Assembly (NCBI GenBank): GCA_030765065.1 | Contig: CM060980.1 | Span: 66,200,364-66,264,363, forward strand | Direction of reading: 5' to 3' | DNA length: 64,000 nt | From: Deroplatys truncata | Lineage: Eukaryota > Arthropoda > Insecta > Mantodea > Mantidae | Part shown: positions 33,956-47,479 of the stretch, piece by piece | Layout of the letters: every line of letters starts with the position of its first letter | Position numbering within the stretch: the first letter of the stretch is position 1 | The notes under the pieces: model-generated | What the model was told of the DNA's origin: nothing | What the model saw: the letters and a program-made list of their open reading frames with translations, nothing else | Databases searched by the model: none | Made by a program: the position numbers and the translations under genes

Positions 33956-34925
33956 AAGTTTATCATTTAGTTTACCTGCCTTCCGATCGGTTCCCCAACT
34001 ACCACTTTGTCATTCGTCTCGTAGAGCTAGCAAGGAAGTGATTGCTTCCTCATCTCCTTAAAACATGTACATCTCTGCACAAAACAGGTTCATAAAACAT
34101 ACACGAAAAATACAATTGCTTGCATGATTATTGGTAACCTGAGTTACTTTATTAATCACTCTTACTCGAAGTTTTTTTTTAAACTGCATTGTGAATATTA
34201 GTAAACTAATTTCACAGTTATGGGTAGGACAAAATATTAGAGCAATTTTACAGTGTGGGAGAAACATTTATTATGATACAAAAAAGTTTCCATTATTATA
34301 GTAAGCATAACTCAGACTGCTTACGAAAGAGGTTTACATTATTTACTCAAAACAATTAAAATATTCTCGAAAAAGATTCATCTGATATTTCAGTAATATT
34401 TTTAGAAGTTTGTATGCTGTTAAGAATGGGGCATTATGTGTGCAATAAAGTGCTTTGGGAGGCATGGTGCTTTGCTGTCTCCATGCAGTTTTGTTGCAGA
34501 GCTTCGAGTAACTAATTAGGTAAGTATTTAATACAAAGTATAATATAAGCAATTTATAAATAGAGAAAAGAGAGAAGCGTACCCATAAATGATCTAACGG
34601 AAAAATTCGTACTATTTTTAGGCTTTAACGTACTGGTATATCACATGTACCGCAGCTGTTATCAACGTTCGCATATACAGTTGTTTTCAAAAGCTAATAT
34701 ACTTTCAACACGAATTCAGGGGTGGTGGAAATTAACGACTGTTGTTTATAATTTATGTAGTATTTCTCTAACAAATAAAATAGTTAAATAACTTAATAAT
34801 TTAAAATTTTACCCGGAATTGCTGAGAAGCGCTTTATTTTAATGCACTTTAACTTAAGTTTCTCTTGAAATGTAGAATTGTGTTGTAATTCTCATTATGA
34901 ACATAATCGCTTATTAATTATTTAT
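33956..34925. other. Unassigned AT-rich stretch
   Basis: No recognised features. Confidence 0.5.
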
Positions 34926-35614
34926 AGAAAGCAGAGAAAGTATTGCATTCCATCCAAAAATTCGATACTGTTATTTAACCAGAAATACATTCTTGTAAGT
35001 CACCTTAAAAACACATTTTTGGAAAAAGCTCCGTGTGTATGTGTTTGTCTGTCTGAAAACAATAAACTCAAAACACTAAAAAGCGATTAAAATACCAAAT
35101 TTGATATATTTAAATTCAGCATCTTTCAAGGATGCGCCACAAAGATTTTAGAGAAAATTCTTCCAACTCATACTAGCCTTAAATGGAAGGCATCCAATAT
35201 AATATGGCTAAGGTATTTCCATGACAAAATGTATATCTTGAATTTTCTGGGAATAACCTTGATTTCTCTTCATTCTGAATGACTTATGTATAGCTAGTAA
35301 CCCGTAAGAGATAGACAAAATCTTACTCCCAAAAATGTAGATCTCGTTGAAGTACACAATTTACGTCAAATAATCTATTTTAAAGATATTATGTGTTTTG
35401 CTTTGAATTTTCAAACTTCGCTTTATCAACTGTAAATCTCTATTACTTTTAGTTTGTTTTGTTTCTTCTTAATCGTGCCAAGAGAACGCAATTTCAAACC
35501 ATCACCACCTTTGACCTTCGCTTTAGTTTACTGTATTCTTCTTATACCTATAATGAAATGTGCAAATGTGTAATGAAGAGCAAGTAGACAGGATCATGAA
35601 TGCAACGCATCAGG
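34926..35614 (-). mobile_element. Family H copy, diverged
   Basis: The 3' terminus GCAGAGAAAGTATTGCATTC is at 34931-34950, and the decayed CA tract (GTGTGTATGTGTTTGTCTGT) at 35032-35051. Module B continues with AATGTATATCTTGAATTTTC at 35228. Module A ends near 35614 with a diverged 5' terminus (complement CCTGATGCGTTGCATTCATG). Confidence 0.8.
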
Positions 35615-37411
35615 GTCTTTTAATTTGGGGGAAAAACCTTCCTGTTAGGGCTACGAAATTCCGGAGGCATCAAGAAGTTAAAGGTGAGAAGGGGATTGAA
35701 ATTATAGCGCGTTGCTAGAAGAACAGAAGGTTCTTCGATGCTCCTGATGATTCGAATGAGAAAGCCACCAGAGACTACCTCATAAGTAAATGCATGTTGA
35801 CTCAAATACCACGGGATCCTAACGATACTACCTATGAATGCAATTCATATTAAAAATATCCGCTTCAAAACGAAGTATAAAACAAAAGTAAAGTTATGAA
35901 AGACGAGAAAAAATAGCAATGTATGACTGCAACACTGATCTGTATTACAGTATGTACACTGCCTAAGAAATGACAAAATTCCACCACGAACATAAATTCC
36001 GTCAATTTCAGAGAAACAACCCGTAAACCGCATTTAATATGAAGCTCGTAAAGAAGCAGTCACATATTGCATACGGTAAATGTCAAGCAGAAGTTGATGA
36101 ATACACGTTTCTCATTACACTATGTGAAGTTTTTGCCACTGAGCGCTGTCAACATGTTGCAATCTGTAGCAACATCATCGTTATTTTATTTGAACTAAAC
36201 GGGAACGGGGAATAGAGGAGAATGAGGAGATTAAAGTATGAAAGCAAAGGAAAGAAAATGAGAAAAAGAAGCAGAATATTGTGTGTAGGTATAAACGGTG
36301 TTTGGTTCTTTTTCTTTCAAGTTTAACTTCACTATGCTCTTTCCACTTCAAATCAATTCTGCTTCAGCATTTCTCTTTGAATGTTCTTAATTTAGGATTT
36401 TCATTTCACCTTGTATAATTATACCTCAATCATGTGAACTGTTAATAGGAAAGGAAATGAAGAGTTTATTGAGTATTTGATGAAAGATGACTTTTTTATC
36501 TTTCTGTTTAAGTAGTAGTGTATAAATATAGGCGGTGGATACTAATGATCAGGCAGATGGGATTTAGTAAGTATAATAAATAGAGCAATCCTGTTATCGC
36601 ACGGAGTATAGGTTACGTCTGTTCCATTTAATTGTTGCGTTGAAGTAGGAGTTGTATTGTAGTTCAAATGTTGGGGAGCCGAACTTGAAGTAGTTACAAC
36701 CGCACGTATGGTACCCGGTAGCCTTCGTCCCAAAAAGTTATAAATATTAACTTGGTAATTTGACTGTTTCTTTAAATATTATATTTTTATGTTTGCCTCG
36801 GCTGCGTCAGTATTATTGTTATATACATGCAAGGCGTGGTGCGGCTGAAGAATGTAGGCTTACACAGATTTTAATTTTTCATTCACTCCTTTTTATCAAT
36901 TCTTGACACGATTTAAATAACACTTCACTGATATAGAGAGCTGTAAGATTATTTTATTAAATACTTGACTTTTTAACACGTAAACTATTTTCGTCTCACA
37001 CGAATACGTATTAAATTTCTCGAGGATGCATCTCGCGTCCGATTAGTAACACTGTCTGCTAGCAACCAACGCGTCCAGTTATGAGCGCTGTCTACAAGCA
37101 ACTGACTTGATTTCTACCGCTTAAATTTGTTAATTTCTGTAGTCTATGATTGGCTAATCCTAGTCCAATAGAATGCTTTCAATTAAGCATTTTTTCTGGT
37201 TGTTGATTGGTTATTTTATAAACTGTCACAAAAATTACATTATTGTTGCTCCAAGAATGACTGGTAGCATTACTACACTTTCTTACTCATTATTGCCTCA
37301 AGGTTACCTCATTGTTAGCAACTTTTGACCTATTTCTCACAGCTGCTACATTATTAAATTGCGTAATACATTCACCTAACATTATTACAATAATATAAAC
37401 ATATACAATGA
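35615..37411. other. Unassigned stretch
   Basis: A purine-rich tract lies at about 36193-36275. Inverted CCAAT-type motifs (GATTGG and CCAATAG near 37147-37172) occur without a clear TATA or transcript context. No gene recognised. Confidence 0.5.
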
Positions 37412-37422
37412 CTGTAATATAC

Positions 37423-37801
37423 ATTCATTCATTCATTATCTGTTTACCCTCCTCTTATGTAGGACTTACACCCCCCAGGGCTTACAAGCGGGTGCCTGGG
37501 GTCAGAGGCCCGTCGAGGAGCAGACACTCATGGATCAGACAGAGCATCCAGGATGCCTGATCAGCCCGATGCCTGGTATGGGATGAAGGAAGTAGATGAA
37601 ACGAAATGACGGCGAAATGAATGGAAGGAAAGGTGATGATGGAGCAGTTAGTGGAATGAATGGCGGGGGAAACCGGAGAAAACACGCCCAGACGCCGCTT
37701 CGTCCACCACAAATCCCACATGCAGGTGGTCCCTGGGATTGAACCCGGGCCGCCTCGGTGGGAGGCGAGCGGTCTAACCACTCGGCCACGGCGCCGCCTG
37801 T
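37423..37801 (-). mobile_element. SINE-B, full copy with tRNA-Ser-like head
   Basis: The minus-strand head GCCGTGGCCGAGTGGTTAGA contains box A. Box B is CGGGTTCAATCCC, near 37734-37746. The body includes the complement of GGAGGAATGAATGGCGGGGG-like sequence, and the tail is (AATG)n. Perfect 11-bp target duplications CTGTAATATAC lie at 37412-37422 and 37802-37812. The head resembles a tRNA-Ser type sequence. Confidence 0.85.
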
Positions 37802-37812
37802 CTGTAATATAC

Positions 37813-38344
37813 GCTTTATATATATTGTTACATACACATATTGCTTTAAGGCGGGCTGTTACTGAATTTATATATTATATAATTAGACTAAAATCGTTTA
37901 AGTGTTAAAAATATTGCCTCAGCGTACACATCAGTGGAGAACTGTGCCAATATGTCTAAAGTAAATAAGAGTTTATACATCAAAATTGACATCATTTGTG
38001 GTGGAATGTGGCAGGGAACACTTCAGCATAATGGCAAAACCATGATATGTAACTTAGAACTCAAAAGGCGTTAAAAAATCATGTAATTCAATAAAACACA
38101 ACGAACATGTGACATTATTAGAAAGAATAAATGAGAAAAGTGGACCTTCAACAACCTCAGCCCCAAACTACTCATCAGAATTTATCAGGGATCCGTGTCA
38201 TACATTAATAAGAGCGAATGTTGCTTTAAAATGCACAGCTTTCGAAATGATTGTTTCGTAGCTTTCATAAACAAATTTCATACTATCAATAGCTAAATAT
38301 ACATTGTTTTTCCCCTTTAATACTCCTTAATCCTGGTTTAACTG
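37813..38344. other. Unassigned stretch
   Basis: Nothing recognised. Confidence 0.5.
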
Positions 38345-38655
38345 CTTTTGAAGCAGGATACACTTTCCTTCAAATTAACATCGTATTTGTTTACAGAGAA
38401 CACTAGGTCCAAGCGCTTCCATCTTCCCTCGACTCAAACCCTCGGTGCGTTCGTAACTTGATAGTTTACTTACTACGAACCCTGTGCCTGATGATGACAC
38501 ATGAAATGAAACGGTACTTCCCCGCAATTTTCCAGTTACGAGTATTGAGGTAAACCTGGAAGAAACCTCAGACAGGAAGGACGATGCTGAGAGGATTTCA
38601 ACCGTGCATCTCCCGTTCACGAGTGCATGTCTTGACAACCTCGGTCCTCCGTGTC
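38345..38655 (-). mobile_element. Probable tRNA-related SINE, SINE-C-like
   Basis: The minus strand begins with GAGGACCGAGGTTGTCAAGA near 38650 (box-A-like). GGTTGAAATCCTC follows at about 38595-38607 (box-B-like). The moderately GC-rich body matches the general design of SINE-C, but the primary similarity is weak. No target duplication found. Confidence 0.45.
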
Positions 38656-39951
38656 GGTACTAAAACCCAACGAAAAACAATTCATTTATAGTCTGACAAT
38701 AATATAGAAGATACGAATAAGCATAAGGTCATATTTTAAGGAGTAACTCAAGTAGATGCTATAAGACGGCAACTATGAAATTAACATAATCCATCTGATA
38801 AAAACTGTCTAATCCGTTACAAAATGTTTACAGGGAAAACTCGCAATGCTGTCACCTAGTAGTTAAGCGACATTATGTAACAAATAGGAAAAGAAAACTC
38901 CGACTTTGTAAATTTGTGCTACAAGGTTGTGAACGGATAGGTTCAGGTTATATGTATAATACGAAAGGCTTATTCTGAATATATTTTTATGGTATTCAAA
39001 TCTTTTTCAATATTAGTATATTATATGACTATCCAAAGTTTTGACTTCATGCACTCTGTTCACTTTGTTCACATAATCTAAAGCCAAATTAAGTACCTTT
39101 GCTATTTATTCTTCAGCAAGTAGATGTATAAACTTATATCGTAGTGGAGCTCATGCTCTTCTAAGTTTAAACCAATACTTCCAGAAATGTTCTAACTAGA
39201 TTATCTGGACATATCGCATGTACGCTATGCTTAAGAGATGAATAAAGACAGACACATTATTTTTATTTTTAATTATCTCAGTTTCCTAGCGTTGAACAAC
39301 TGCATTTTAAATATCATTAGCCTGTATCACATATTCTTCTTCGACAATGTATTTTTTTATATACGTAACTGTTGTATTTAATGCCCGTTTCAACAAAAGA
39401 GTAGTCACTTTCATATATAAAGTTTATGAACAAATTCAGAGTACTAGCTCACACATTAACACAGTTCGCATTTTTATTCAGAGGTAGATCAGAGTTCAAC
39501 TCAGGTTGAGGGAGAATATTCGATACTCTACTTTAGGGCTTGTAGGTGAAAGAATAGAGAGATAAAGAACAATGGCGTGGAGCAACCGGAAGACAATGAA
39601 AACCGTGTGAATCCGGTATACTACTACTATGTTTTACACATGATTCTTCGAAAAAATAGGATACGTACCTGCATGAAACTAAATTCACATGTGTACCATT
39701 TTGCTTTAAATGTTTCATTATTCAGACACTAAAAACATAGAATTTATCACATTAATATCTCTCGCATCGGAATGTGTGTGCATGCGTGTGTAAGAGAGAG
39801 AGAGAGAGAGAGAAATAAAGAAAAAATGAAAAATCGGATACATATTTCGCCTATCTAAGTCCTGCGTTTGAGGTAACAAGGCAAATAAAACAATCCCTTC
39901 CATTAAATTTTTTTGGCGTTTTATTTTCTAAAACATTCTTCATCGATTTTA
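38656..39951. other. Unassigned stretch with a GA microsatellite
   Basis: (GA)n at 39793-39813. No recognised reading frame or element elsewhere. Confidence 0.5.
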
Positions 39952-39960
39952 TTAAAATAT

Positions 39961-40275
39961 TCATTCATTCATTATCTGTTTACCCTCCTCTTATGTAGGA
40001 CTGACACCCCCCAGGACTTACAAGCGGGTGCCTGGGGTCAGAGGCCCGTCGAGGAGCAGACACTCGTGGATCAGACAGAACATCCAGGATGGGTGATCAG
40101 CCCGATGCCTGGTATGGGATGAAGGAAGTAGATGAAACGAAATGTTGGTGAAATGGATGAAAGGAAAGGTGATGATGGAGCAGTTGGTGGAATGAATGGC
40201 GGGGGAAACCGGAGAACCCGGAGAAAACCGGCCCAGACAAATCCCACCACAAATCCCACATGCAGGTCCCTGGGG
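39961..40275 (-). mobile_element. SINE-B, head-truncated
   Basis: Body and (AATG)n tail closely match 37423-37801, but the copy stops before box B at about 40275. Perfect 9-bp repeats TTAAAATAT (39952-39960 and 40276-40284) flank it, so the truncation happened at insertion, as expected for LINE-driven retrotransposition. Confidence 0.85.
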
Positions 40276-40517
40276 TTAAAATATAATATATTAAACATAT
40301 AACACAAATATCTTAACTTTTATGTAAATAACTAATGAAGTCTTCATCTTGTTTTAACTCTACTTATATAACCGGGAAGTCGTATGAGGCAGACAAAACG
40401 TGCTGCAGCAAGTTATAGAGCTCATTAAAATATTAAATTTCTAACAAAAAGCTCTTTTCCAACATTAGCCGTTTTCTTGAATATCGTTATTGTATATTCA
40501 GAGTATTCTTTAAAGTT

Positions 40518-41070
40518 CTCCTTCCTCTTTCTCTGTTTATCCTCCTCGTTTGTAGGACTTACGCCCAACAGGACTTACAAGCGAATGCCTGGTGTCAGAG
40601 GCCTGTCGAGGAGCACACACTTTGCTAAAGACAGAATATCTAGGATGGGTGATCAGCCCGCTGCCTGGTATGAGAGGGAGGAAGTAAATGATATGAAATA
40701 ATGTTTTTTTTATAAAGTTCCCTTGTTTACACAGTCATTACTGTTATTCATTACCGCTTATTAACGCATTTACACACACACACACACAAACACCTATGCC
40801 CATGGCGGGACTCGAACCCGCGACCCTAAGCTTGGCGGAGCGCCGAAGCCACACACTCCAGCGACCACGGCTACGAGGGCCGGCAAATGGTGAAATGGAT
40901 GAAAGGAAAGGCGATGATGGAGCAGGTGGTGGAATGAATGGCGGGGGAAATCGGAGAACCCTGAGAAAACCGCCCAGATGCCGCTTTGTCCACTACAAAT
41001 CCCACATGTGGGTTCCTGGGATCGAACCCTTGGTGAGAGGCGAGCGGTCTTCGGCCACGGCGCCGCCTTT
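40518..41070 (-). mobile_element. SINE-B split by SINE-D
   Basis: Tail-side body at 40518-40703 and head-side body at 40885-41070. The tRNA-like head ends in GGCGCCGTGGCCGA on the minus strand. Flanking 9-bp repeats TTTAAAGTT at 40509-40517 and 41071-41079 enclose both halves, showing one insertion that was later interrupted. Confidence 0.85.
40704..40884 (-). mobile_element. SINE-D nested in SINE-B
   Basis: On the minus strand the tRNA-like head has GCCGTGGTCGCTGGAGTG and box B GGGTTCGAGTCCCGCC. A (TG)n run is then visible as CA at 40773-40788, with a short T-rich tail in plus orientation near 40704. Head and TG tail resemble the unit at 23235-23378. Boundaries are inferred from the interruption of SINE-B. 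Confidence 0.65.
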
Positions 41071-41079
41071 TTTAAAGTT

Positions 41080-43273
41080 AACACATTAAAACTTTGCGAT
41101 TTTTCTTTCGTTTCTTGTTTCTTCTTAAAATATAAAGAGATATTTCTGTTCGCGCAATTTGCACATATGAAGGATAATTTAGTTCCATTTGATAGCATCG
41201 CTAACGAAAGATTTTATTATTTTACTTATTAATTCCATGAAATTTCGTGAAATCCCTTCCTAGTCGAATCCTTAACGGTGGTAAAGCTTGTGCAATATTT
41301 CAGAGCATACGACTAGTGAGCTCTTTCGATGAGCCAGTGACCTGAGAATCTTCCATTTTATTATATAGATTCCGATGCTATTCAATTTCGTCATACTCTT
41401 ATCAACATGGCAGGTAGTAGGACTCCCTGGTCTCTCTTACTCTTTGAATTGCATTTATATCCTTTGGAGCCGTAGCGGAAACACAAGAGACGATTTGTGG
41501 CACACTGTATACTGTATTTGACCTTCTTGTCGCCGTGCGATTGTTTTATTTTGCAAGAGGGGGGTCCAGATATGTACGTGACAACTGCACACACAACATA
41601 TACATTATCAGTTCTTTTCCTTCCAAGAGTACAAGAAATGAATTTTCCTGAACCCTAGTTTATCTTTGCAGCACACGGAGATTTGGTTTTACACAAGGGC
41701 TTGTTCTGGATCATTCCTATATCTTGATAAACAATCCGCTATTTCTTTCCTTTACACTTTTATTTCGCTGTTTTTTTAGTTAGCACTTCATCATTCGTGG
41801 TCTCGTTCGTAAGAGTGTGTTTGTGTGTATGTTTGAGTGAGAGAGAGAGAAAGAGGGGAGAAGGACCAATTAGGTAATTTTCGGAGTAGCTAAAGCAAAA
41901 ATGAAACAGAGTAGATTCACGAATGTAAACCAAGGCAAAAGATAAAAAGTAGATATATTACTTGAACGAAAGCATAAAGGAAGAACAAGCAAATGATAAA
42001 GAAAAGTATAAATATTAAAAGAGAAAAGAAAGGAAATGAGAGAAAGCAGAAAGCTTTTAAAGTGTATACAAAAACATAATAGAGAAGCAAATAGAATAAA
42101 AAAGAGAGATAAATGGATGTAAGAGATAGTGACAAAAAGCAAAACAAATAAGAAAAGCACCAACAGAAGAAAAATAATGAATTACAGTCTGTCATCTGAT
42201 GTATCTGATCGATATGTTAAATAAATCCAAAAACTCCTGAATTACTGAAAATGTGTCAAATTTTCCTTAATTCGTATCATAGCGATAAACCAGTTTCATA
42301 TTTTCTTTAAATTCTTAGCTTTAGCAGGTCGAAGAATGTATTCTGAGTTACTTTTAAACTATTATCAGCTTTAAAAAAAAAAAAGGACGAAGACAATAAA
42401 TGCATGCGTATATTGACGCTGACCTCTGACACATCTGTGATGTTCCTGGCAGTTGCTTCAGGGGACTCAGAGTCCCGGGTTCGATGGTTGGATGGCAGGG
42501 ATTCGGAATTTGTTTTTGGTAGAGCTGAGGTTCTAGTTTTCAGGGATGGTGATACTGTCTTGATGATATTAATAATACTGCCGGCGAAGTTTGAGATATT
42601 TCTTTATTTTGTTACGTAGATTCCTATCTGGTCGACCCGCCACCTTCGTCGTCGAAACCACTGTTATTCTTGTCACTTTCAAAGTCGCTACTTATGTGTT
42701 TCTCCGACTAGCCCTCGAATTGCCTAGATTTCACAACTTCATTTTTACACTATAAATTTTCTGATTATTTTCTTCTAATTTTGTTTCGTCGACCGTCCTC
42801 GTGGTTAGTTTGTACCGGAATGTGTCTCGGCGTTTCTTTTCCTCTTTCACGCCTTTCGCCAAACTTAGAATTTTCCCCCACCTTTCTTATGTTTCGTTCC
42901 GTTTTAAGTTCCAACGTATCATGTGATGTATACGCGATCTTTTGATTGGCTATCATTTTTGTTTCATGATTTTATTATTGGCTACCTCTACTTGACAGCT
43001 TTCACATCTGCTTCTTATAGCTTATTTTGAGTTTTAAAATATTCTTAGATCGTAGATAAGGCACGTATACTTTCTGACCCTGCTAAGCTTTGAAACCGTT
43101 GTAAACTACGCGTCGAGCCAAAAGTACAAAAGCGAAACTTCCGGTAGGCTTGTTGTCGCCCAAGCAGGTAGATACATCTGCTTCGAGAAAAACAAAACTT
43201 GTTTTTCTGTCTTTCCTACAAAACCCATTCCTAATATGAATTCAGCACATTTTTGTCGTTATGTTCGATCGTA

Positions 43274-43322
<49 letters not shown>

Positions 43323-44199
43323 GTTCTAGTAATATGGTAGCTTTTCATACTTCTGAGATTAGATTTCCTGGATTAATATGCAATGAAATATTGTTTAAGC
43401 CGAAGGAATGGTGAAGTTTATGTGACGCAGAACATTTGTCCAAAATTCCGAAAACCCTTATTTCACTTTCCATACTCTACTATAAGTAACTACTATACGG
43501 ATTTGAAGCTTTATTCTCAGGAAATTTTAACTCCTATAAGGGTTGTAAAAATATTTCAAACAGAAAGAATAATGCAGTAATTAAAATACATAGGATTTAA
43601 AAATGTGTACCTTACATAAGGCTGTAAAACACATAAATAATACCCAAAAAGCATGAGAGTTTCTTCATTATACATCCAACACATCTTTAGCAACCTTCAA
43701 GTCAATTATTCCAGAGATTTGGTTATTACAGTACCTACATCACGTACGTCAAACATTAAGATATTTTTAAATGCAGGTTTCATGTATTTTGAAAGCTCCA
43801 GTAAAAATAAATGGAATAACAGACTTTCTACCATTTCGGCAGATTTAGCCATTTTAATAGCAACTCAAGTAAGGTACCTTATATGACTAACTAGATATGT
43901 TAAGAAATCTAAAACTATAAATTCATTTTAGAAGCGAAAATAATATAGCCGGCTTCTGAGCCTTAATCAGCTCAGCTTGATTCATATCAGTATAGGTATA
44001 GTCGGTATTTATACCAATAATTATTATTAAATAATTTGTTCATATAACATTCTTAGCGGGCACAGAGGTTACCTTCAGTTTCCTTGGACAAAGTAAATTC
44101 AAGGTGGAAGACAGGGAGGTGCTCTAAAACTTATTTAGTAGATTCTCCCTATATTAATTTGATTTTTATTTATTCCTGTAATACAAAAGCTACGGGTTC
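41080..44199. other. Unassigned stretch; purine tract and (ATT)n
   Basis: The plus strand is strongly purine-rich from about 41838 to 42180, which explains the hydrophobic minus-strand frames there. An (ATT)n tract runs 43274-43322. A lone box-B-like GGTTCGATGG near 42479 may be a decayed tRNA-like relic. No gene recognised. Confidence 0.5.
43274..43322. repeat. (ATT)n microsatellite
   Basis: About 16 uninterrupted ATT units. Confidence 0.95.
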
Positions 44200-45245
44200 A
44201 GGAAAGGTAGATCTTGTTGATATTGTACATTTACTATTAGCCAAATAATTGAGAAGCAAAGCGACTGTAATGCGCTAACCTTCATTCTATTCATAATATT
44301 TTGAAGGACTTGACAGAGTTAACAGGAATTTTTTTTGGAATATATTGAAAGGGAAAAGTTTACCATAAACTTTTATAAGTGCAATATGAAGTTTGTGTGT
44401 GATAACAAGATAACAATAGAAACAAGAATATAAAATATGTAAAGGCAACCACATATAGAGGTGTAAGACATAGATCTCCGCTTTCGCCGTTCCTTCTAAA
44501 TTCGTATACTTAAGATGCTGTAAGTAATTGGTAGATAATTTTAAGTTTACGTTTTATAATCAGTTACATTTTAGACACTTTATGCTGTTTGTAGATGACT
44601 AGGTCTCATATCTTGCTCAGATAATGGTGTACAGAAGACCTATTTCAATCAAACTACAATTCTAATATAACAACAAGGAAAAACCAAAGTTCTATAAAGG
44701 GTTAGTTACCTTAAGAGCTACGGTAATTTTGGATGGCGACCGCATTGAATAGGTGAATAGTTTTAACTACCTGGGTTGTGATATTTTATACTTTAAACAG
44801 AATAATTTGTTAATAAACTTGGCAAATTTAACTTTGTAAGTTTTGCAAGGTAATGGTGGTCCTCGTATTATTGTATGGCTGAGAGTTTTGGGTTTTAAGT
44901 AGAAAAGAAAATACCATAGGAGCAGGCGTAATGAGACTTTAGATGTGTAGCAGACCTTCTCAGATAAAAGCAAAAGTATAAATACTATAAATTAGTTAAA
45001 CGTGTTTAAGGTGTTGGATAAAATAGAACTATTTAGAAATTTCTGGAGAGAACATGTCCAAATAATGAAAGAAGAAGGCATACTAAAGATTATTTTATAT
45101 TACAAGCCGAAAAGTGAAAGAATGTTTGTAGACTGAAGAAGAGATGGATTCAACTTTTTGACTGAAAATCTATGACACCGGAACAAACCTTAAAGGCTTA
45201 ACCTGTGAAAGTTCATGGTGATGGTGATGATTACAAAAGCTATTA
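44200..45245 (+). mobile_element. LINE relic, reverse transcriptase to C-terminus
   Basis: Heavily frameshifted but in the correct order: DRVNRNFFWNIL (about 44310-44345), RGVRHRSPLSPFLLN (44455-44505), MLFVDD for the FADD/YADD box (44582-44600), VNSFNYLGCDI (about 44754-44785), and a C-terminal FWREHVQIMKEEGILK with YKPKSER near 45040-45125. The block order matches the 19.0-20.6 kb LINE, so both belong to the same broad group. It is much older by the number of lesions. Confidence 0.75.
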
Positions 45246-46650
45246 AAGATAAGACTGTTGCTTTCATTGAAATTGCCTTGCCTTGATATTATTTTTCTGT
45301 CTTTAGCATCACCCCGTTCATCATGACTAAATGAGTTTGGCTAACTAACTATAAATCCATAGTAATTCGTAATGTAAAAAAAACTATGCCAGAAAAGAGC
45401 AGTAGAAATGGACGGAAGCATTAAAGCAAGATGTGGCAAACGAATTTGTAAATACTGGATACACAGCAGGAAGACAACTGACCTAAGAACACAACACCAG
45501 AAAAAAACACCTTGAAGATTATATGATGTTATAAAGCAAAAAGAATAAAAGGAATTGCTGTATGTGGGCAACGATCTTTCGAGATTATGTCACACCCCCA
45601 AGTCTCGCCTCTTTAAAAGGTGCGGATGAAGCGGTTCGATGCGATTATCGATTCCAGCATCGCTGCTATTATTATGCTCATCTCGAACAATTATCTTCGT
45701 GCCCTCTGCGACCAAACCCGGCTTTGTCTCTTCTCCAAATTAAACTTTACTCGAGGCTGTAGAGCTGATATAGCGGGAAGACATAGCGATGAATAATAGG
45801 GAAAGTTTTAGCAGGAATGCATGCGGGATTTCGCAAGTCATGGAGTCAGCCTGAGGAAGGTAACTGCACCGATGAAGACACCAGTTGCTGCAGTACCGCG
45901 ACTTGTCTCTCGTGAGATTGTTTATCCCCTAATTTCAGAGTTGCAGGTGATGCTGGCTGGCATTATAGGATGCGGGTACTATCGTGGTTAAGATTGATCA
46001 GATTCTCTACAGTGCCTTATAGTGTCACTGGAACTTATAGAGACTGTAACTTTTCGTATCTACATTTATTATTATTATTGAATGTTCGAATGGAATAAGG
46101 ACATTACACCGTGATTCTGTGTAATGGTGGATTCAAACTCTTTTGATGACACAAAGAAATGAAACTTTCAGTTACTGGAAACATCAGATAATGTGATCCG
46201 TTCGAATCAAGGGGTTTAATATTCTGAAAGCTCTGTTTCAAATTTGAAATATCATGCACACATGTTATAAATAGTTTCCTACTGAGTCCGTGCCTCAGTG
46301 ACATTAAATTCAAGTTGTTTCACGGCCAAGAAAATAATGAGAACAATGGGATCTCAGGTTTACATCACTCCTTTGGCACTATAAATACGGAGATCCGGAC
46401 TTCCATTGCCATGAGCTAATTCAGAAGACGAAGACGAACACCTTCAAAACATCGGTTTCAAACTAACCATTTTGTTTATTTGTTCACATAAATTAATTAC
46501 TTCATTTTTACTAAAATGTGTGTTCCTTTTCTTAGTTTCTTGCTGTATTAAAATGCAACTATAAGATTTTATTTGTACATACATAGTGAAACAGTAATCA
46601 CACTTGTACTTAGTGTTCGAGTTAAAAATGTTACATACATTACTATTAGG

Positions 46651-46703
<53 letters not shown>

Positions 46704-47479
46704 CTCGCGTTTAAGAACATAAGTATGTGCCAATAAATAGATTGTGAAAGACTCCCAATATACAATCCACCACTTCTGTCTCGACAACAAAGCACTAACA
46801 TGGGAAAGCATCATCCATTAAGTCTCTTGTTTTCTTTTACACTCTCACGTTCTTTGTATTTACTTTCATCTTCACAGCGAATGCTCCTAGGTAACTGCCA
46901 GCTCCAATAATATATCACCGCAAAGTTCGTGAGCAGTATTCAGAATTTTAAGAAGCACTAAGAAATGTTAAATACGAACAGGATTATGCACCAAAGAGCC
47001 TTGCAATGTGCATAGAAATATTAAATAAAACATAAGAGATGGAAAACATGCTATAATATAGAGTACCAAGCACTGGAAACATAGGAAAGCATTCAAATAA
47101 GCCGGCTTGACATCTTACTGCATAATTAAATAAGAGTGAATGAAGCTTGCGAGACAATGCTTTCATCAATGTTTACAGAATTTAGCTTGCTTCTCTTATC
47201 TGTAATTACACATTTTTGAATGCAAAAAGACCTTTCAACACCACTTGGTTTGATGGGACAAGTCATTTTTATTTGACAAATCTCTGGGATTCACGACCAC
47301 ATCTCAGCACATCCCCGATGTAGTGAAATCATTTCCTCAGTTTCTTCTGGCGCTAGTTATAATGAGAAATTTGACCAATGTTTGCTTCTCACCAACAGCT
47401 CCTCTTTTGTCTGCTGCATTAAGTGATGATTTGCGACTACCAGCTACATGAATTCATAACCTGGTTGGTTAGTATGTGA
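45246..47479. other. Unassigned stretch with a long GA tract
   Basis: (GA)n at 46654-46701. A GC-richer patch at 45560-46000 has short frames without known motifs. No gene recognised. Confidence 0.5.
46654..46701. repeat. (GA)n microsatellite
   Basis: About 23 GA units, nearly uninterrupted. Confidence 0.95.

Noticed and set aside
37734..37801. A tRNA-Ser gene on the minus strand
   Set aside because: It is the head of SINE-B, with 11-bp target duplications around the whole element and three other copies in the window.
41870..42195. Multi-pass membrane protein on the minus strand (two overlapping hydrophobic frames)
   Set aside because: They come from the complement of a purine-rich tract; low complexity and no motif.
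45838..45910. Hammerhead-like or Penelope-related hairpin (GGTAACTGCA...TGCAGTACC)
   Set aside because: A stem of about nine pairs with a bulge exists, but the CUGAUGA and GAAA order is absent and no flanking element is seen.
46569..46814. Serine-leucine-rich frame at the GA repeat
   Set aside because: Direct translation of the (GA)n microsatellite.
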